Assembly (NCBI RefSeq): GCF_937920075.1
Contig: NZ_CALETI010000077.1
Span: forward strand, 1-26,450
Source of the DNA: an uncultured Agitococcus sp.
GTDB taxonomy: Bacteria > Pseudomonadota > Gammaproteobacteria > Pseudomonadales > Moraxellaceae
DNA: 26,450 bases
Reading direction: 5' to 3'
Shown here: positions 1 to 7,453 of the stretch, piece by piece
Numbering within the stretch: position 1 is the first letter of the stretch
How the letters are laid out: every line of letters starts with the position of its first letter
Program-made: the position numbers and the translations under genes
Notes under the pieces: model-generated
Told to the model about the DNA's origin: nothing
The model's input: the letters and a program-made list of their open reading frames with translations, nothing else
The model's database searches: none

Positions 1-2
1 CA

Positions 3-38
3 GCTCAAGCATTTGAACAGTTTAAGATGGCGGCTTAA
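3..38 (+). CDS. C-terminal tail of an unidentified upstream gene (partial)
   Basis: The first bases read in frame 3 as the end of a protein finishing AQAFEQFKMAA and a TAA stop. The codons used (CAA, GAA, TTT, GCT) look like those of neighbouring genes. Frame 1 is also open from base 1 to a TAA at 94-96, but it uses codons rare in this genome (AGA, CGG, CTC), so I prefer frame 3. The fragment is too short to name. Probably a gene co-oriented with dapE. Confidence 0.3.
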   Translation, partial: AQAFEQFKMAA

Positions 39-112
39 TTTATCCCAAGTCCAGTTATACGATAAACTCAACACATATCAACAAGATACAAGCTAACTTA
101 TTTGGAAATATT

Positions 113-1243
113 ATGTCTGCTACTTTAGATTTAACTTTAGACTTGATTCGTTGCCCGTCTGTGACGCCTGTTGATGCCAATTGCCAAGAATTAATGATTC
201 AACGTTTAGAAAAAATTGGCTTTCACATTGAACGTTTACGCTTTGGTGATGTAGATAATTTTTGGGCGCGTCGTGGTACAACCGCACCTGTCTTTACTTT
301 TGCTGGTCATACCGATGTTGTTCCCACAGGCACATTAACTGCTTGGCTTAATGACCCTTTTCAACCCGAAATTCGTGATGGTGTGTTATATGGTCGTGGT
401 GCGGCAGATATGAAAGGTTCGTTGGCCGCGATGGTGGTTGCTTGCGAAAATTTTGTCGCTCAACATCCGAATCATCAAGGGTCTATTGCCTTTTTGATTA
501 CCAGTGATGAAGAAGGTGTCGCCAAAGATGGCACAGTAAAAGTGGTTGAACATTTAGAAGCACGCCAAGAAAAAATCACATGGTGTTTGGTGGGTGAGCC
601 TTCGAGCAGTAAAACTTTGGGTGATGTGATTAAAAATGGTCGGCGTGGTTCATTAAATGGCATTCTTAAAGTGATTGGTATTCAAGGTCACGTGGCTTAT
701 CCACAATTAGCCGATAATCCGATTCATAAAGCCGCCCCTGCCTTAGCCGAATTAGCGGCTGAAGTCTGGGACAATGGCAATGCGTTTTTTCCTGCGACCA
801 GTTTTCAAATTTCCAATATTCATGCAGGAACAGGTGCAAACAATGTGATTCCTGCCGATATTGACGTGGTGTTTAACTTCCGCTTTTCTACCGAAGTGAC
901 TGCCGAACAACTCAAGGCGCGTACTGAGGCCATTTTAGCCAAACACGGTTTAAAATATGATTTAGCATGGAGTTTGAGTGGTCATCCGTTTTTAACAGCT
1001 AAGGGTGAATTGGTTGCGGCCAGTGTTGAAGCGATTAAAGAAGTAGCAGGCATTGATACCAAATTATCGACCAGTGGCGGCACATCCGATGGTCGTTTTA
1101 TTGCTCCAACAGGCGCACAGGTGTTGGAATTAGGGCCGATTAATGCCACGATTCATAAAATTAATGAATGCGTGAATGTCGCTGATTTAGATGCCTTGGC
1201 TAAGATGTATGAAGGCATTTTGGTGAGATTGTTGGCGAAGTAA
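113..1243 (+). CDS. dapE: Succinyl-diaminopimelate desuccinylase
   Basis: DapE is a dinuclear zinc hydrolase of the cytoplasm that removes succinate from N-succinyl-LL-2,6-diaminopimelate, giving LL-diaminopimelate for lysine and peptidoglycan synthesis. At 376 residues it has the usual family length. The metal ligands and catalytic residues are visible: H66 and D68 in FAGHTDVVP, D99 in GRGAADMKG, the catalytic pair E133-E134 in SDEEG, E162 in VGEPSS, and H348 in INATIHKINE. These match the H. influenzae enzyme almost residue for residue. The ATG at 113 is the natural family start; only a weak GGA lies upstream. It is the only full plus-strand gene at this end of the window, is followed by a palindromic repeat at 1254-1287, and nothing looks abnormal. 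Confidence 0.96.
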   Translation: MSATLDLTLDLIRCPSVTPVDANCQELMIQRLEKIGFHIERLRFGDVDNFWARRGTTAPVFTFAGHTDVVPTGTLTAWLNDPFQPEIRDGVLYGRGAADMKGSLAAMVVACENFVAQHPNHQGSIAFLITSDEEGVAKDGTVKVVEHLEARQEKITWCLVGEPSSSKTLGDVIKNGRRGSLNGILKVIGIQGHVAYPQLADNPIHKAAPALAELAAEVWDNGNAFFPATSFQISNIHAGTGANNVIPADIDVVFNFRFSTEVTAEQLKARTEAILAKHGLKYDLAWSLSGHPFLTAKGELVAASVEAIKEVAGIDTKLSTSGGTSDGRFIAPTGAQVLELGPINATIHKINECVNVADLDALAKMYEGILVRLLAK

Positions 1244-1253
1244 TTTGTGGTTT

Positions 1254-1287
1254 GTAATGTGGGTTGACGAAGGGAAACCCACATTAC
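1254..1287. repeat. Palindromic repeat after dapE (GGGTTTC...CAACCC family)
   Basis: Perfect 12-bp inverted repeat GTAATGTGGGTT (1254-1265) and AACCCACATTAC (1276-1287) around a 10-base loop. Its core, read on the minus strand, closely matches the hairpin at 8171-8195, so two copies of one dispersed family lie in this window. It starts 11 bases after the dapE stop and could act as a 3' hairpin, but there is no U-tract. Confidence 0.75.
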
Positions 1288-1525
1288 ACATATCAAGCCT
1301 CTGTGCGATGGACTATACCTATCGCTAATTGGGGGCAAACCATGGCGCAATTATCTATTCACTTTCAATGCCGTTTAGAGGGCATTATAAATGCCCGTTG
1401 GGATAACCCACCTACAGAAGAATCTCAAACACGATGACGCGTCTTTACCCCCTACTCCCTTATCACCCAATACAAAAATGAATTAGCTTCAAGATTCATA
1501 ATCATTATATTTCTTATAGTTACTC
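1288..1525. other. Gene-poor stretch between dapE and the channel gene
   Basis: No convincing gene is visible. The only candidate is a 31-codon ORF on the plus strand at 1342-1437 (starts MAQLSIHFQC, ends EESQTR), with GGGGG six bases before its ATG. It resembles nothing I can name and could be a gene remnant or chance. No rho-independent terminator for the minus-strand channel gene (stop at 1526) is recognisable either. Confidence 0.4.
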
Positions 1526-3208
1526 TCACTTATTTCTCTCCGCCAACCACCTAAAAAACCAACCATCAGGTCTATCAATTCCATCTAAAACATAAGTTAA
1601 CACGCGCTCATCACGCAAGGTTAAATCAAGTCGATAATGCAAACTCGGAGTTGCAGCCATTAATAAACGATCATTGGCCTGCAAAACCAACTCTTCTTCA
1701 TCAAAATCAACAATAAATTGACCTGTACGCCATAAAGCAACCGCATGAATAGCCAATCTATCCTCACGATGCCGATTATCACGCAATATATCTTTTAGCT
1801 TAATACTGCGTTTCTGACACAATAAATTAAATACGGCAGGTGCTTCATTAACATTCATACACACTTCCCACACATGTGTATCCTCTTGAGGCAAGTGTGT
1901 GAGCAATTTTTCTAAAATGGTGTTTGGCATTGTTGCCAAATAATCTTGTAACTGCGGCAACATGGTTGATGTCATCGCCGCCAAGCATTGGCGAGCCACC
2001 ATCACACTTGGCACCATCAACATATCGGGTTTTAAGGCTTGAAATAATAAAGCACTATGGTCATCATTTTGTCGAAGAATCACATAAATATCAGGATTAA
2101 CTTGCCGTGCCAAAGCTACTAAGGCCAAATTGCGTGTGTCATCACCCGTCGCCACCACAATGCCTGCTGCATAAGGTAAATGAGCATCACGCAACTCATC
2201 TAATTCATCTTGCCAAATACCATCGATATCTTTCGCCGATAAGTTTAATAAAGTTGGATCAATGGGGGTACATGGACGACCTGTTTCACTGAGCGCGTCA
2301 ACCACCAACTTACCAAAACGACCATAACCACAAATAATCCATTGCCCTTCAGGACAATCTCTATTGCTTAAACGACCTGTTCCATGTGTAGGGGTTAAAC
2401 GTGTAAACAAAGTATGTGCTTGGGGATTTATTAATAATAAGCGTAATTCATCAGTAAATACGGTAAATGGATTAATTAACATATCCGTACCAAAAGCCAA
2501 AGCACTTTCGGCAACACTAGGTGTTTCAGAGCGACAATAAACAGGAACATAGGGATTGAGTACACGAGCAGCAGCGGCAATACCCAAATTGGTGGCATCA
2601 TCAGAGGTTAAAGCCAATACACCTGCCAACTCTCGATGAGATAACCCTGCTGCCATCAAAATTTCGGCATCACGCGCATCTGCTAATAAAGCTGGCACAC
2701 TAATGCCATGATCATGTAATTCAAGTTCAAAAATTTCATGCTCTCGTTTTTCAAGCACAACAACTCGTTGACCTGTATGTCCCAAACGATCACATAATAA
2801 TGCGCCCGTTTGTCCATAACCACACATTAACCAAAATGGCTCACGCATTCTTTGTACTTGGCGGCTAAAGCTACCACGCTTCATGGCAGATAAAAAAGTA
2901 CGATCTTGAGCTAAAGCCATTATTGCGGCCAACAACCAAGCCCAAACAATCACGGATAAATAAATACAAAAAGTCACCCACATACGTTGGGCATTCGTGA
3001 AAGCATACGGAATTTCACCAAAACCAATGGTTGTTGCGGTATAGCTCATGAAATAAAAGGCATGAAACCAACTCATTGGCGCAGCATTGCCATTCCCATC
3101 CACACCATCAATCAACACCAAACCTGTGACACTGATGGCATAACTAATAATCACCGCAATAATTGGAAAACGTAAACGCCGTAATGCAATAAAAAAGGCG
3201 GTATTCAT
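1526..3208 (-). CDS. Two-TM potassium channel with tandem RCK (TrkA-N) domains
   Basis: The 560-residue protein is predicted to be an inner-membrane K+ channel gated by cytoplasmic regulatory domains. Two transmembrane helices (about residues 13-33 and 74-100) flank a pore loop with the filter TTIGFGE at 59-65. This differs from the canonical TVGYGD by GFG for GYG and Glu for Asp. Two Rossmann-type RCK domains follow, opening with CGYGQTG at 129-135 and CGYGRFG at 293-299. There is no voltage-sensor region. Having both RCK domains in one chain suggests a tetramer with an eight-RCK gating ring. The start codon shares one base with the stop of the upstream small membrane protein (TAATG), implying coupled translation. 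Family assignment is firm; ion selectivity and ligand are inferred. Confidence 0.85.
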   Translation of the reverse strand: MNTAFFIALRRLRFPIIAVIISYAISVTGLVLIDGVDGNGNAAPMSWFHAFYFMSYTATTIGFGEIPYAFTNAQRMWVTFCIYLSVIVWAWLLAAIMALAQDRTFLSAMKRGSFSRQVQRMREPFWLMCGYGQTGALLCDRLGHTGQRVVVLEKREHEIFELELHDHGISVPALLADARDAEILMAAGLSHRELAGVLALTSDDATNLGIAAAARVLNPYVPVYCRSETPSVAESALAFGTDMLINPFTVFTDELRLLLINPQAHTLFTRLTPTHGTGRLSNRDCPEGQWIICGYGRFGKLVVDALSETGRPCTPIDPTLLNLSAKDIDGIWQDELDELRDAHLPYAAGIVVATGDDTRNLALVALARQVNPDIYVILRQNDDHSALLFQALKPDMLMVPSVMVARQCLAAMTSTMLPQLQDYLATMPNTILEKLLTHLPQEDTHVWEVCMNVNEAPAVFNLLCQKRSIKLKDILRDNRHREDRLAIHAVALWRTGQFIVDFDEEELVLQANDRLLMAATPSLHYRLDLTLRDERVLTYVLDGIDRPDGWFFRWLAERNK

Positions 3209-3588
3209 TAGCGACGGAACATCACAGTTTCGGCAATTAACAAAATTAACGACACAAAATTCGCTAACATTGCACCACCTGATAAGGAGACAATACTAGC
3301 CATAACAGTAGGTGTCATTGCTCCAACAACATGCACTTGATAAGCCCATACAATAGCCGCCGCAACCAATTGCAAAACAGCCACTAAACTGGTGGCTAAT
3401 TGAGTTGCGCCCATGTGTGAGCGATCGCCAAACTTTAACGAGGTGGCAATTAAATTAACAATCAAGGCAGCCGCAAACTCTCCTAAATGATGTAATGACG
3501 GATCATCAATATCACCAATAAAAAAACCAAAGTTTAAGGTTGCAGCTAAGACAATAAAAAAGGCAAAAACGACTTTTTCTAAATTCAT
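3208..3588 (-). CDS. Small multi-pass membrane protein (DUF6394-like)
   Basis: A 126-residue, strongly hydrophobic protein with about four transmembrane segments (near residues 5-25, 36-50, 64-86 and 95-122). It carries a short acidic loop, GDIDDPS, after the first helix. I recognise it as like the DUF6394 proteins of Pseudomonas and Acinetobacter, whose function is unknown. An AAGGA ribosome site lies nine bases before the ATG, inside the last codons of the methyltransferase gene. Its TAA stop overlaps the ATG of the channel gene by one base, so the two are almost certainly co-translated. This suggests, but does not prove, an accessory subunit or partner of the channel. Confidence 0.75.
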   Translation of the reverse strand: MNLEKVVFAFFIVLAATLNFGFFIGDIDDPSLHHLGEFAAALIVNLIATSLKFGDRSHMGATQLATSLVAVLQLVAAAIVWAYQVHVVGAMTPTVMASIVSLSGGAMLANFVSLILLIAETVMFRR

Positions 3589-3593
3589 GTTAT

Positions 3594-4214
3594 TTATCCT
3601 TGTTTAATCGCCACACCTTGAATAATACAGCCACCCACCGAGACTAATTTAGGATGTTGAAAACGCTCAATTTTTTCAAAGCTAAAACCTGCTTGTTTAA
3701 TGGTGGCTTCTGTATCCCGATTTAACTGACAACCACACGCTAAATGTTTCCATGCAGGATTAATGGCATCTTGGCAACGTGCTAACCAAGGTTTTGGTGC
3801 GCGTACATGTTCCAAAAACAATAATTGGCCATTTGGTTTTAAGACTCGATAGGCTTCTTGCAAAGCTAATAAAGGATTAGGAATGGTGCATAACACCAAA
3901 CACATAATCACCGTATCAAAACTATTATCAGCAAAATCTAACTGATGAGCATCACCCACTGCCAACTTAACCACTGCTTGTGAAGGAGCTTTTTTGACCA
4001 TCAATTCTGCTTTTTTTAGCATTGGCAACTCAGGTTCAATGCCAATAATTTCGCTCGCATCACTGCCATAAAACGGTAAATTTGCGCCTGTACCAATGCC
4101 AATTTCTAAAATACGGCCTTTGGCTAAGGCAATAGTTTGCTGACGTTGTGGCTTTAATGGTTTGGTTGCCACATCTAAGACCACAGGAAAAATATAATCG
4201 GCATAAAAAGACAT
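3594..4214 (-). CDS. Class I SAM-dependent methyltransferase
   Basis: A 206-residue soluble protein with a Methyltransf_11-type Rossmann fold. Motif I, ILEIGIGTGAN, is at residues 35-45; an acidic ribose-binding position follows in IGIEPE; and DNSFDTVIMCLVLCTI is the motif IV region. The LLFLEHVRAP segment and the C-terminal layout resemble the METTL7/UbiE-like group of small methyltransferases. The substrate cannot be told from sequence. It is the first gene of a minus-strand set: the DUF6394-like gene starts five bases after its stop. Upstream lies a palindromic repeat (4279-4321), so transcription probably starts between that and 4214, although I could not pick a clear promoter. Confidence 0.85.
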   Translation of the reverse strand: MSFYADYIFPVVLDVATKPLKPQRQQTIALAKGRILEIGIGTGANLPFYGSDASEIIGIEPELPMLKKAELMVKKAPSQAVVKLAVGDAHQLDFADNSFDTVIMCLVLCTIPNPLLALQEAYRVLKPNGQLLFLEHVRAPKPWLARCQDAINPAWKHLACGCQLNRDTEATIKQAGFSFEKIERFQHPKLVSVGGCIIQGVAIKQG

Positions 4215-4278
4215 TTTTATTCTCTATCAATCATGTAACAACAGACCAACAAGCAGAGTTGATGTATCAATTGCTAGT

Positions 4279-4321
4279 TTCGACTCCGCTCAACTAACAC
4301 TGCTCCCTGAGCGGAGTCGAA
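4279..4321. repeat. Palindromic dispersed-type repeat (TTCGACTCCGCTCA arms)
   Basis: Perfect 14-bp inverted repeat, TTCGACTCCGCTCA at 4279-4292 and TGAGCGGAGTCGAA at 4308-4321, with a 15-base loop. It lies eight bases past the stop of the minus-strand hydrolase gene. No U-tract follows, so it is not a textbook terminator. A 15-base relative of one arm, with one mismatch, occurs inside the MITE-like element at 17739-17753. Confidence 0.8.
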
Positions 4322-4328
4322 GGGCATT

Positions 4329-5429
4329 CTACAAATCTGCCAAAGGATGTTCAGGCCACAAACTTTGATAATGGCCATCTAACCATGCTTCGGTCACTTG
4401 CTCAATGGTTGCAGGTTGCCATTGTGGATGTTGATCTTTATCAACCAATAAGGCACGTACACCTTCAATAAAATCTGGATGACGCGCACATTGCACCGAT
4501 AAAGTTAATTCTTGTCTAAAACAATCGGCCAAGCTTTGCTCACTACCCTGCTGCCACTGACGATAAATTAACGCAGCACTGGTTGGTGAACCACGCTTTA
4601 AGGTGTTTGCGGCTTTATCAAGCCAAGTATTGCTACTCGGCTGAATAAGTTGTTGATACAGCTCCAGCAAATTATTAGCTTGGGTACGTTGTTCAATATC
4701 CGTTTGAGCTAAAGCTAATTGACCTTGAGGCAGTTCTTTAAGAGCCAATTGATCTAAGAGTTGGCTAATTTGTTGTGGATGTTGTTGTCTATCTTTCGCC
4801 CACTCAATCAAAGCTAATTGTTCAAGTACTTGTTGACGTGCCGAGCTTGGCAAGGCATGGCTAGCAAACCCAGTTTGTAGGGCATCCGCAGCATTAATTT
4901 GCGCGCCTGTCATGCCCAAAAACAAACCTATTTTGCCTAAACGTGCCAAAAACCACGAGCCACCGACATCAGGATACAAACCAATGGTTATTTCGGGCAT
5001 CGCCAAACGGGATGTTTCAGTAACAATACGGTGTGATGCCCCTGCCAACAAGCCGATGCCACCACCCATAACAAAACCTGTCGCCCAAACAATAAACGGC
5101 TTGGCAAATTGATGAATCAAATAATCTAAACGATATTCAGCACTAAAAAAATCAACTGCCGTTTTATCATCAATGCCATGCTCACGCACCGCGACACAAA
5201 TCTTTTTAACATCACCACCTGCACAAAAGGCTTTTTCACCTGCCCCCTGTAAAACGACCGCCACCACATTGTCGTCATTTGCCCATTGTTGCAATTGCGG
5301 ATACAACAACTCAATCATCGGTAAATTGAGTGAATTGAGCGTTTTTTCACTATTAAGTTGAGCTATGGCAATTTTTTTACCATTGGTGGAGGTTAATTCA
5401 CTAAATAAAACAGGTGCTAAAGAACTCAT
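4329..5429 (-). CDS. 3-hydroxyisobutyryl-CoA hydrolase-like enoyl-CoA hydratase family protein
   Basis: A 366-residue member of the crotonase superfamily, of the length and pattern of HIBYL-CoA hydrolases, which release 3-hydroxyisobutyrate in valine breakdown. The CoA-binding and oxyanion loops are seen as CAGGDV (69-74) and GGGIG (122-126). The hydrolase signature AMPEITIGLYPDVGGSW holds E146 and D154, the positions expected to be catalytic. I chose the ATG at 5429 because it overlaps the ung stop in an ATGA; an in-frame TTG lies 15 bases further upstream. There is no strong ribosome site, so translation is probably coupled to ung. Crotonase family is certain; the exact substrate is inferred, and a broader enoyl-CoA hydratase role is possible. 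Confidence 0.85.
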   Translation of the reverse strand: MSSLAPVLFSELTSTNGKKIAIAQLNSEKTLNSLNLPMIELLYPQLQQWANDDNVVAVVLQGAGEKAFCAGGDVKKICVAVREHGIDDKTAVDFFSAEYRLDYLIHQFAKPFIVWATGFVMGGGIGLLAGASHRIVTETSRLAMPEITIGLYPDVGGSWFLARLGKIGLFLGMTGAQINAADALQTGFASHALPSSARQQVLEQLALIEWAKDRQQHPQQISQLLDQLALKELPQGQLALAQTDIEQRTQANNLLELYQQLIQPSSNTWLDKAANTLKRGSPTSAALIYRQWQQGSEQSLADCFRQELTLSVQCARHPDFIEGVRALLVDKDQHPQWQPATIEQVTEAWLDGHYQSLWPEHPLADL

Positions 5430-6157
5430 GCAGGTAATGCCCAATTAATTGGCTCTAAACCATGTTCTGCTAAATACGCATTGGTCTGAGAAAAATGTTT
5501 GCAACCAAAAAAACCACCACGATTGGCAGCCATTGGCGATGGATGGGTCGCTTTTAGCACTAAATGCTTATTGGTATCAATGTGTTGACCCTTCTTTTGG
5601 GCATAACTTCCCCAAAGCAAGAAGACTAAATTTTCACATTGCTCATTTAATACTTTAATAATTTCATCAGTAAATAATTCCCAACCACGACCTTGATGTG
5701 AGGCAGGTTGGCCAGCTTCTACTGTCAGTACACTGTTAAGTAATAACACCCCTTGTGCCGCCCATGAGCTTAAATCGCCATGACGAACAGGCTGCGCGCC
5801 CACATCATTAAACAACTCACGATAAATATTTTGCAAAGATGGAGGAACAGACACACCACGACGCACAGAAAAACACAAACCATGGGCTTGGCCAACACCG
5901 TGATATGGGTCTTGTCCTAAAATCACCACTTTGACTTGTGACAAGGGTGTAGTATTTAAGGCATTAAAATATTCGCCTGCGGGAGGATAGATGGTTTTGC
6001 CTAATTTTCTTTGCTCAGCTAAAAACTCACGCAAATTAGCCATATAAGGTTGCAAAAATGTGGAAGCTAAGGCTGCTTTCCATGACTCATCTAATTGAAC
6101 TCTGGCTAATGCCTCTTGTTCTTGACTGTTTAAAGATACAGATACGGCTGTATTCAT
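5426..6157 (-). CDS. ung: Uracil-DNA glycosylase, family 1
   Basis: Ung removes uracil from DNA at the first step of base-excision repair. All family-1 signatures are present in the 243-residue product: the water-activating motif GQDPYHG with catalytic D83, the LLLNSVLTV uracil-binding segment, LLWGSYAQKKG, and the minor-groove loop HPSPMAANRGGFFG. The ATG at 6157 is preferred over an in-frame TTG at 6163. AAGGA upstream is properly spaced for the ATG but only three bases from the TTG. Its TGA overlaps the ATG of the hydrolase gene by four bases. The TetR gene ends 39 bases upstream on the same strand, so one transcript may carry all three. Confidence 0.97.
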   Translation of the reverse strand: MNTAVSVSLNSQEQEALARVQLDESWKAALASTFLQPYMANLREFLAEQRKLGKTIYPPAGEYFNALNTTPLSQVKVVILGQDPYHGVGQAHGLCFSVRRGVSVPPSLQNIYRELFNDVGAQPVRHGDLSSWAAQGVLLLNSVLTVEAGQPASHQGRGWELFTDEIIKVLNEQCENLVFLLWGSYAQKKGQHIDTNKHLVLKATHPSPMAANRGGFFGCKHFSQTNAYLAEHGLEPINWALPA

Positions 6158-6196
6158 GCTCAAATATCCTTAAAAATTATAAAAATACGCTTTTTC

Positions 6197-6892
6197 CTAA
6201 TTAATATGACAAACAGAACGTACTTGTAATAACAATAACTGTTTCATCACTTCACGGTCATAGCTATCTACAGGCTGCAATAAACCTTGTATTTCTATAT
6301 GACGAATGGTCATTAAAATTAAACGACCTGCATTTTGTGCTTGCTCAATGCCAATTAACTCTAACATTTTGCTAATGTCACGCAATACACTTTGACTATA
6401 ATCTAAGGCTAAAGGATGCAAACGCTCATCTTGTAACACGGCATACCAAAAAGCTTGTTCCGTTAGCAATTTATCCCGATGATTTTTTAAGCGATCTAAC
6501 ACTTCATCAATCGCCACATCAACCATATGTTCAATCACTTCGGGCAACACAGCTTTTAAATCTGTGCCTGAATATAGTGGAAAATTAACTAATAACCATT
6601 CGTGAATACGCACCCAAAATGGATTAACAAAGTTTTCCATCACATCTTTGGCATATAACGTTAAAGCATCAGCCAATAAATCATGAATATCCTTAAAATA
6701 ATAAGTTGTTGCTGACAACGGTACATCAGCCTCTTGAGCAACTGCCCGATGACGTACACCACGCACTCCATCACGCACCATGACGCGCAAAGCGGCTTGT
6801 AAAATCGCTAAACGACGCTGTTCACTGCCCTGACGTGCAGGTTTTCGACCATGATAAGAAGCTTTCGCTGATTTAGATGACATTGCAGACAT
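6197..6892 (-). CDS. TetR-family transcriptional regulator
   Basis: A 231-residue DNA-binding protein with a basic N-terminal tail, a TetR_N helix-turn-helix (about residues 24-72, including GVRHRAVAQEADVPLSATTYYF) and a variable helical ligand-binding C-terminal domain. The open frame extends 34 codons upstream to 6994, but that part reads like untranslated AT-rich sequence. The ATG at 6892 (MSAMSSKSAK) is the more likely start; a second ATG nine bases on is possible. It is transcribed away from the exported-protein gene at 7125. Inverted repeats in the shared spacer are candidate operators. The ligand and regulon cannot be told; control of the spacer genes is only an inference from divergence. 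Confidence 0.85.
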   Translation of the reverse strand: MSAMSSKSAKASYHGRKPARQGSEQRRLAILQAALRVMVRDGVRGVRHRAVAQEADVPLSATTYYFKDIHDLLADALTLYAKDVMENFVNPFWVRIHEWLLVNFPLYSGTDLKAVLPEVIEHMVDVAIDEVLDRLKNHRDKLLTEQAFWYAVLQDERLHPLALDYSQSVLRDISKMLELIGIEQAQNAGRLILMTIRHIEIQGLLQPVDSYDREVMKQLLLLQVRSVCHIN

Positions 6893-6975
6893 GAAAACAA
6901 CACTACTCAAAGAAAATCTATATAAAATCTTATTATCTATTCTAACGAAATAGTTTATCGTTTGATATGAAATAC

Positions 6976-7021
6976 ACGCCAATGTTGACAGCAAACACCC
7001 TACTTTGAGTACAATTGGCGT
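6976..7021 (+). promoter_or_regulatory. Inverted repeat bracketing a TTGACA/TACAAT pair
   Basis: ACGCCAAT (6976-6983) and its exact complement ATTGGCGT (7014-7021) enclose a perfect -35 hexamer TTGACA (6985-6990) and a -10-like TACAAT (7010-7015). The spacer is 19 bases, longer than ideal. The site lies in the divergent spacer between the TetR gene and the 7125 gene, so it could be an operator over a promoter. This is inference only. Confidence 0.35.
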
Positions 7022-7061
7022 ATTAGCTGTATGTCTTTTTGCGAAAAGGCTAATCTTATTC

Positions 7062-7090
7062 TTGAATTACAGCTTTTAACTCTCTAATAT
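7062..7090 (+). promoter_or_regulatory. Candidate sigma70 promoter for the 7125-8170 gene pair
   Basis: TTGAAT (7062-7067), a 17-base spacer, then TAATAT (7085-7090), four of six consensus matches in each box. The predicted transcript start is about 25 bases before the ATG at 7125. GAGG at 7115-7118 supplies the ribosome site. Confidence 0.4.
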
Positions 7091-7124
7091 CACTAAAAAT
7101 ATAACATATTCGCCGAGGCGCGAC

Positions 7125-7451
7125 ATGAAAAAGACCCTGTTAATGACCACCCTTTTATTTGCTTTTGGCGCACATGCTGCCGATATGCCGCCTCAAGGAA
7201 TGAGCATGGCACAAGTGCAAAAAAACTTTGGTGTGCCTGTTAAAAAAACCAAAGCAATTGGTAAACCACCCATCACTCGTTGGATTTATCCAGATTACAC
7301 CGTAGTTTTTGAATATAAACACGTAGTGCAAAGTGTAAAAATGGTTAAAGAAGACGTTGCTCCTGCTCCAACAGCTAACACACCCAAAGATGCTCCGACC
7401 ACAACACCTGCTGCCAACGAAGCCACGATCAAACTAGATGTTCAACAATAA
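7125..7451 (+). CDS. Small exported protein, BamE/SmpA-like fold suspected
   Basis: A 108-residue protein of unknown function. It has a clear Sec signal peptide (MKKTLLMTTLLFAFGAHAA, cleavage before D20), so it acts in the periplasm or is released. The mature part holds MSMAQVQKNFGVP and RWIYPDYTVVFEYKHVVQSV. The order of a short helix, F-G-x-P and then W-x-Y strands recalls the BamE/SmpA fold of outer-membrane accessory proteins; this is a weak pattern match, not a firm family call. The tail from about residue 85 is rich in Pro, Ala and Thr and probably disordered. The phosphodiesterase gene begins two bases after its stop, so they form an operon. Confidence 0.75.
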   Translation: MKKTLLMTTLLFAFGAHAADMPPQGMSMAQVQKNFGVPVKKTKAIGKPPITRWIYPDYTVVFEYKHVVQSVKMVKEDVAPAPTANTPKDAPTTTPAANEATIKLDVQQ

Positions 7452-7453
7452 TC

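Noticed and set aside
1..96. Frame-1 ORF ending at 96 as the upstream gene tail
   Set aside because: It uses several codons rare in this genome and covers the spacer before dapE; frame 3 ending at 38 looks more coding-like, although neither can be proved.
6945..6962. CGAAATAGTTTATCG near-palindrome as a TetR operator
   Set aside because: Only five of seven arm positions match, so it is not better than chance in this AT-rich spacer.
6893..6994. N-terminal extension of the TetR protein to 6994
   Set aside because: The extra 34 residues are atypical for the family and cover the AT-rich promoter region.
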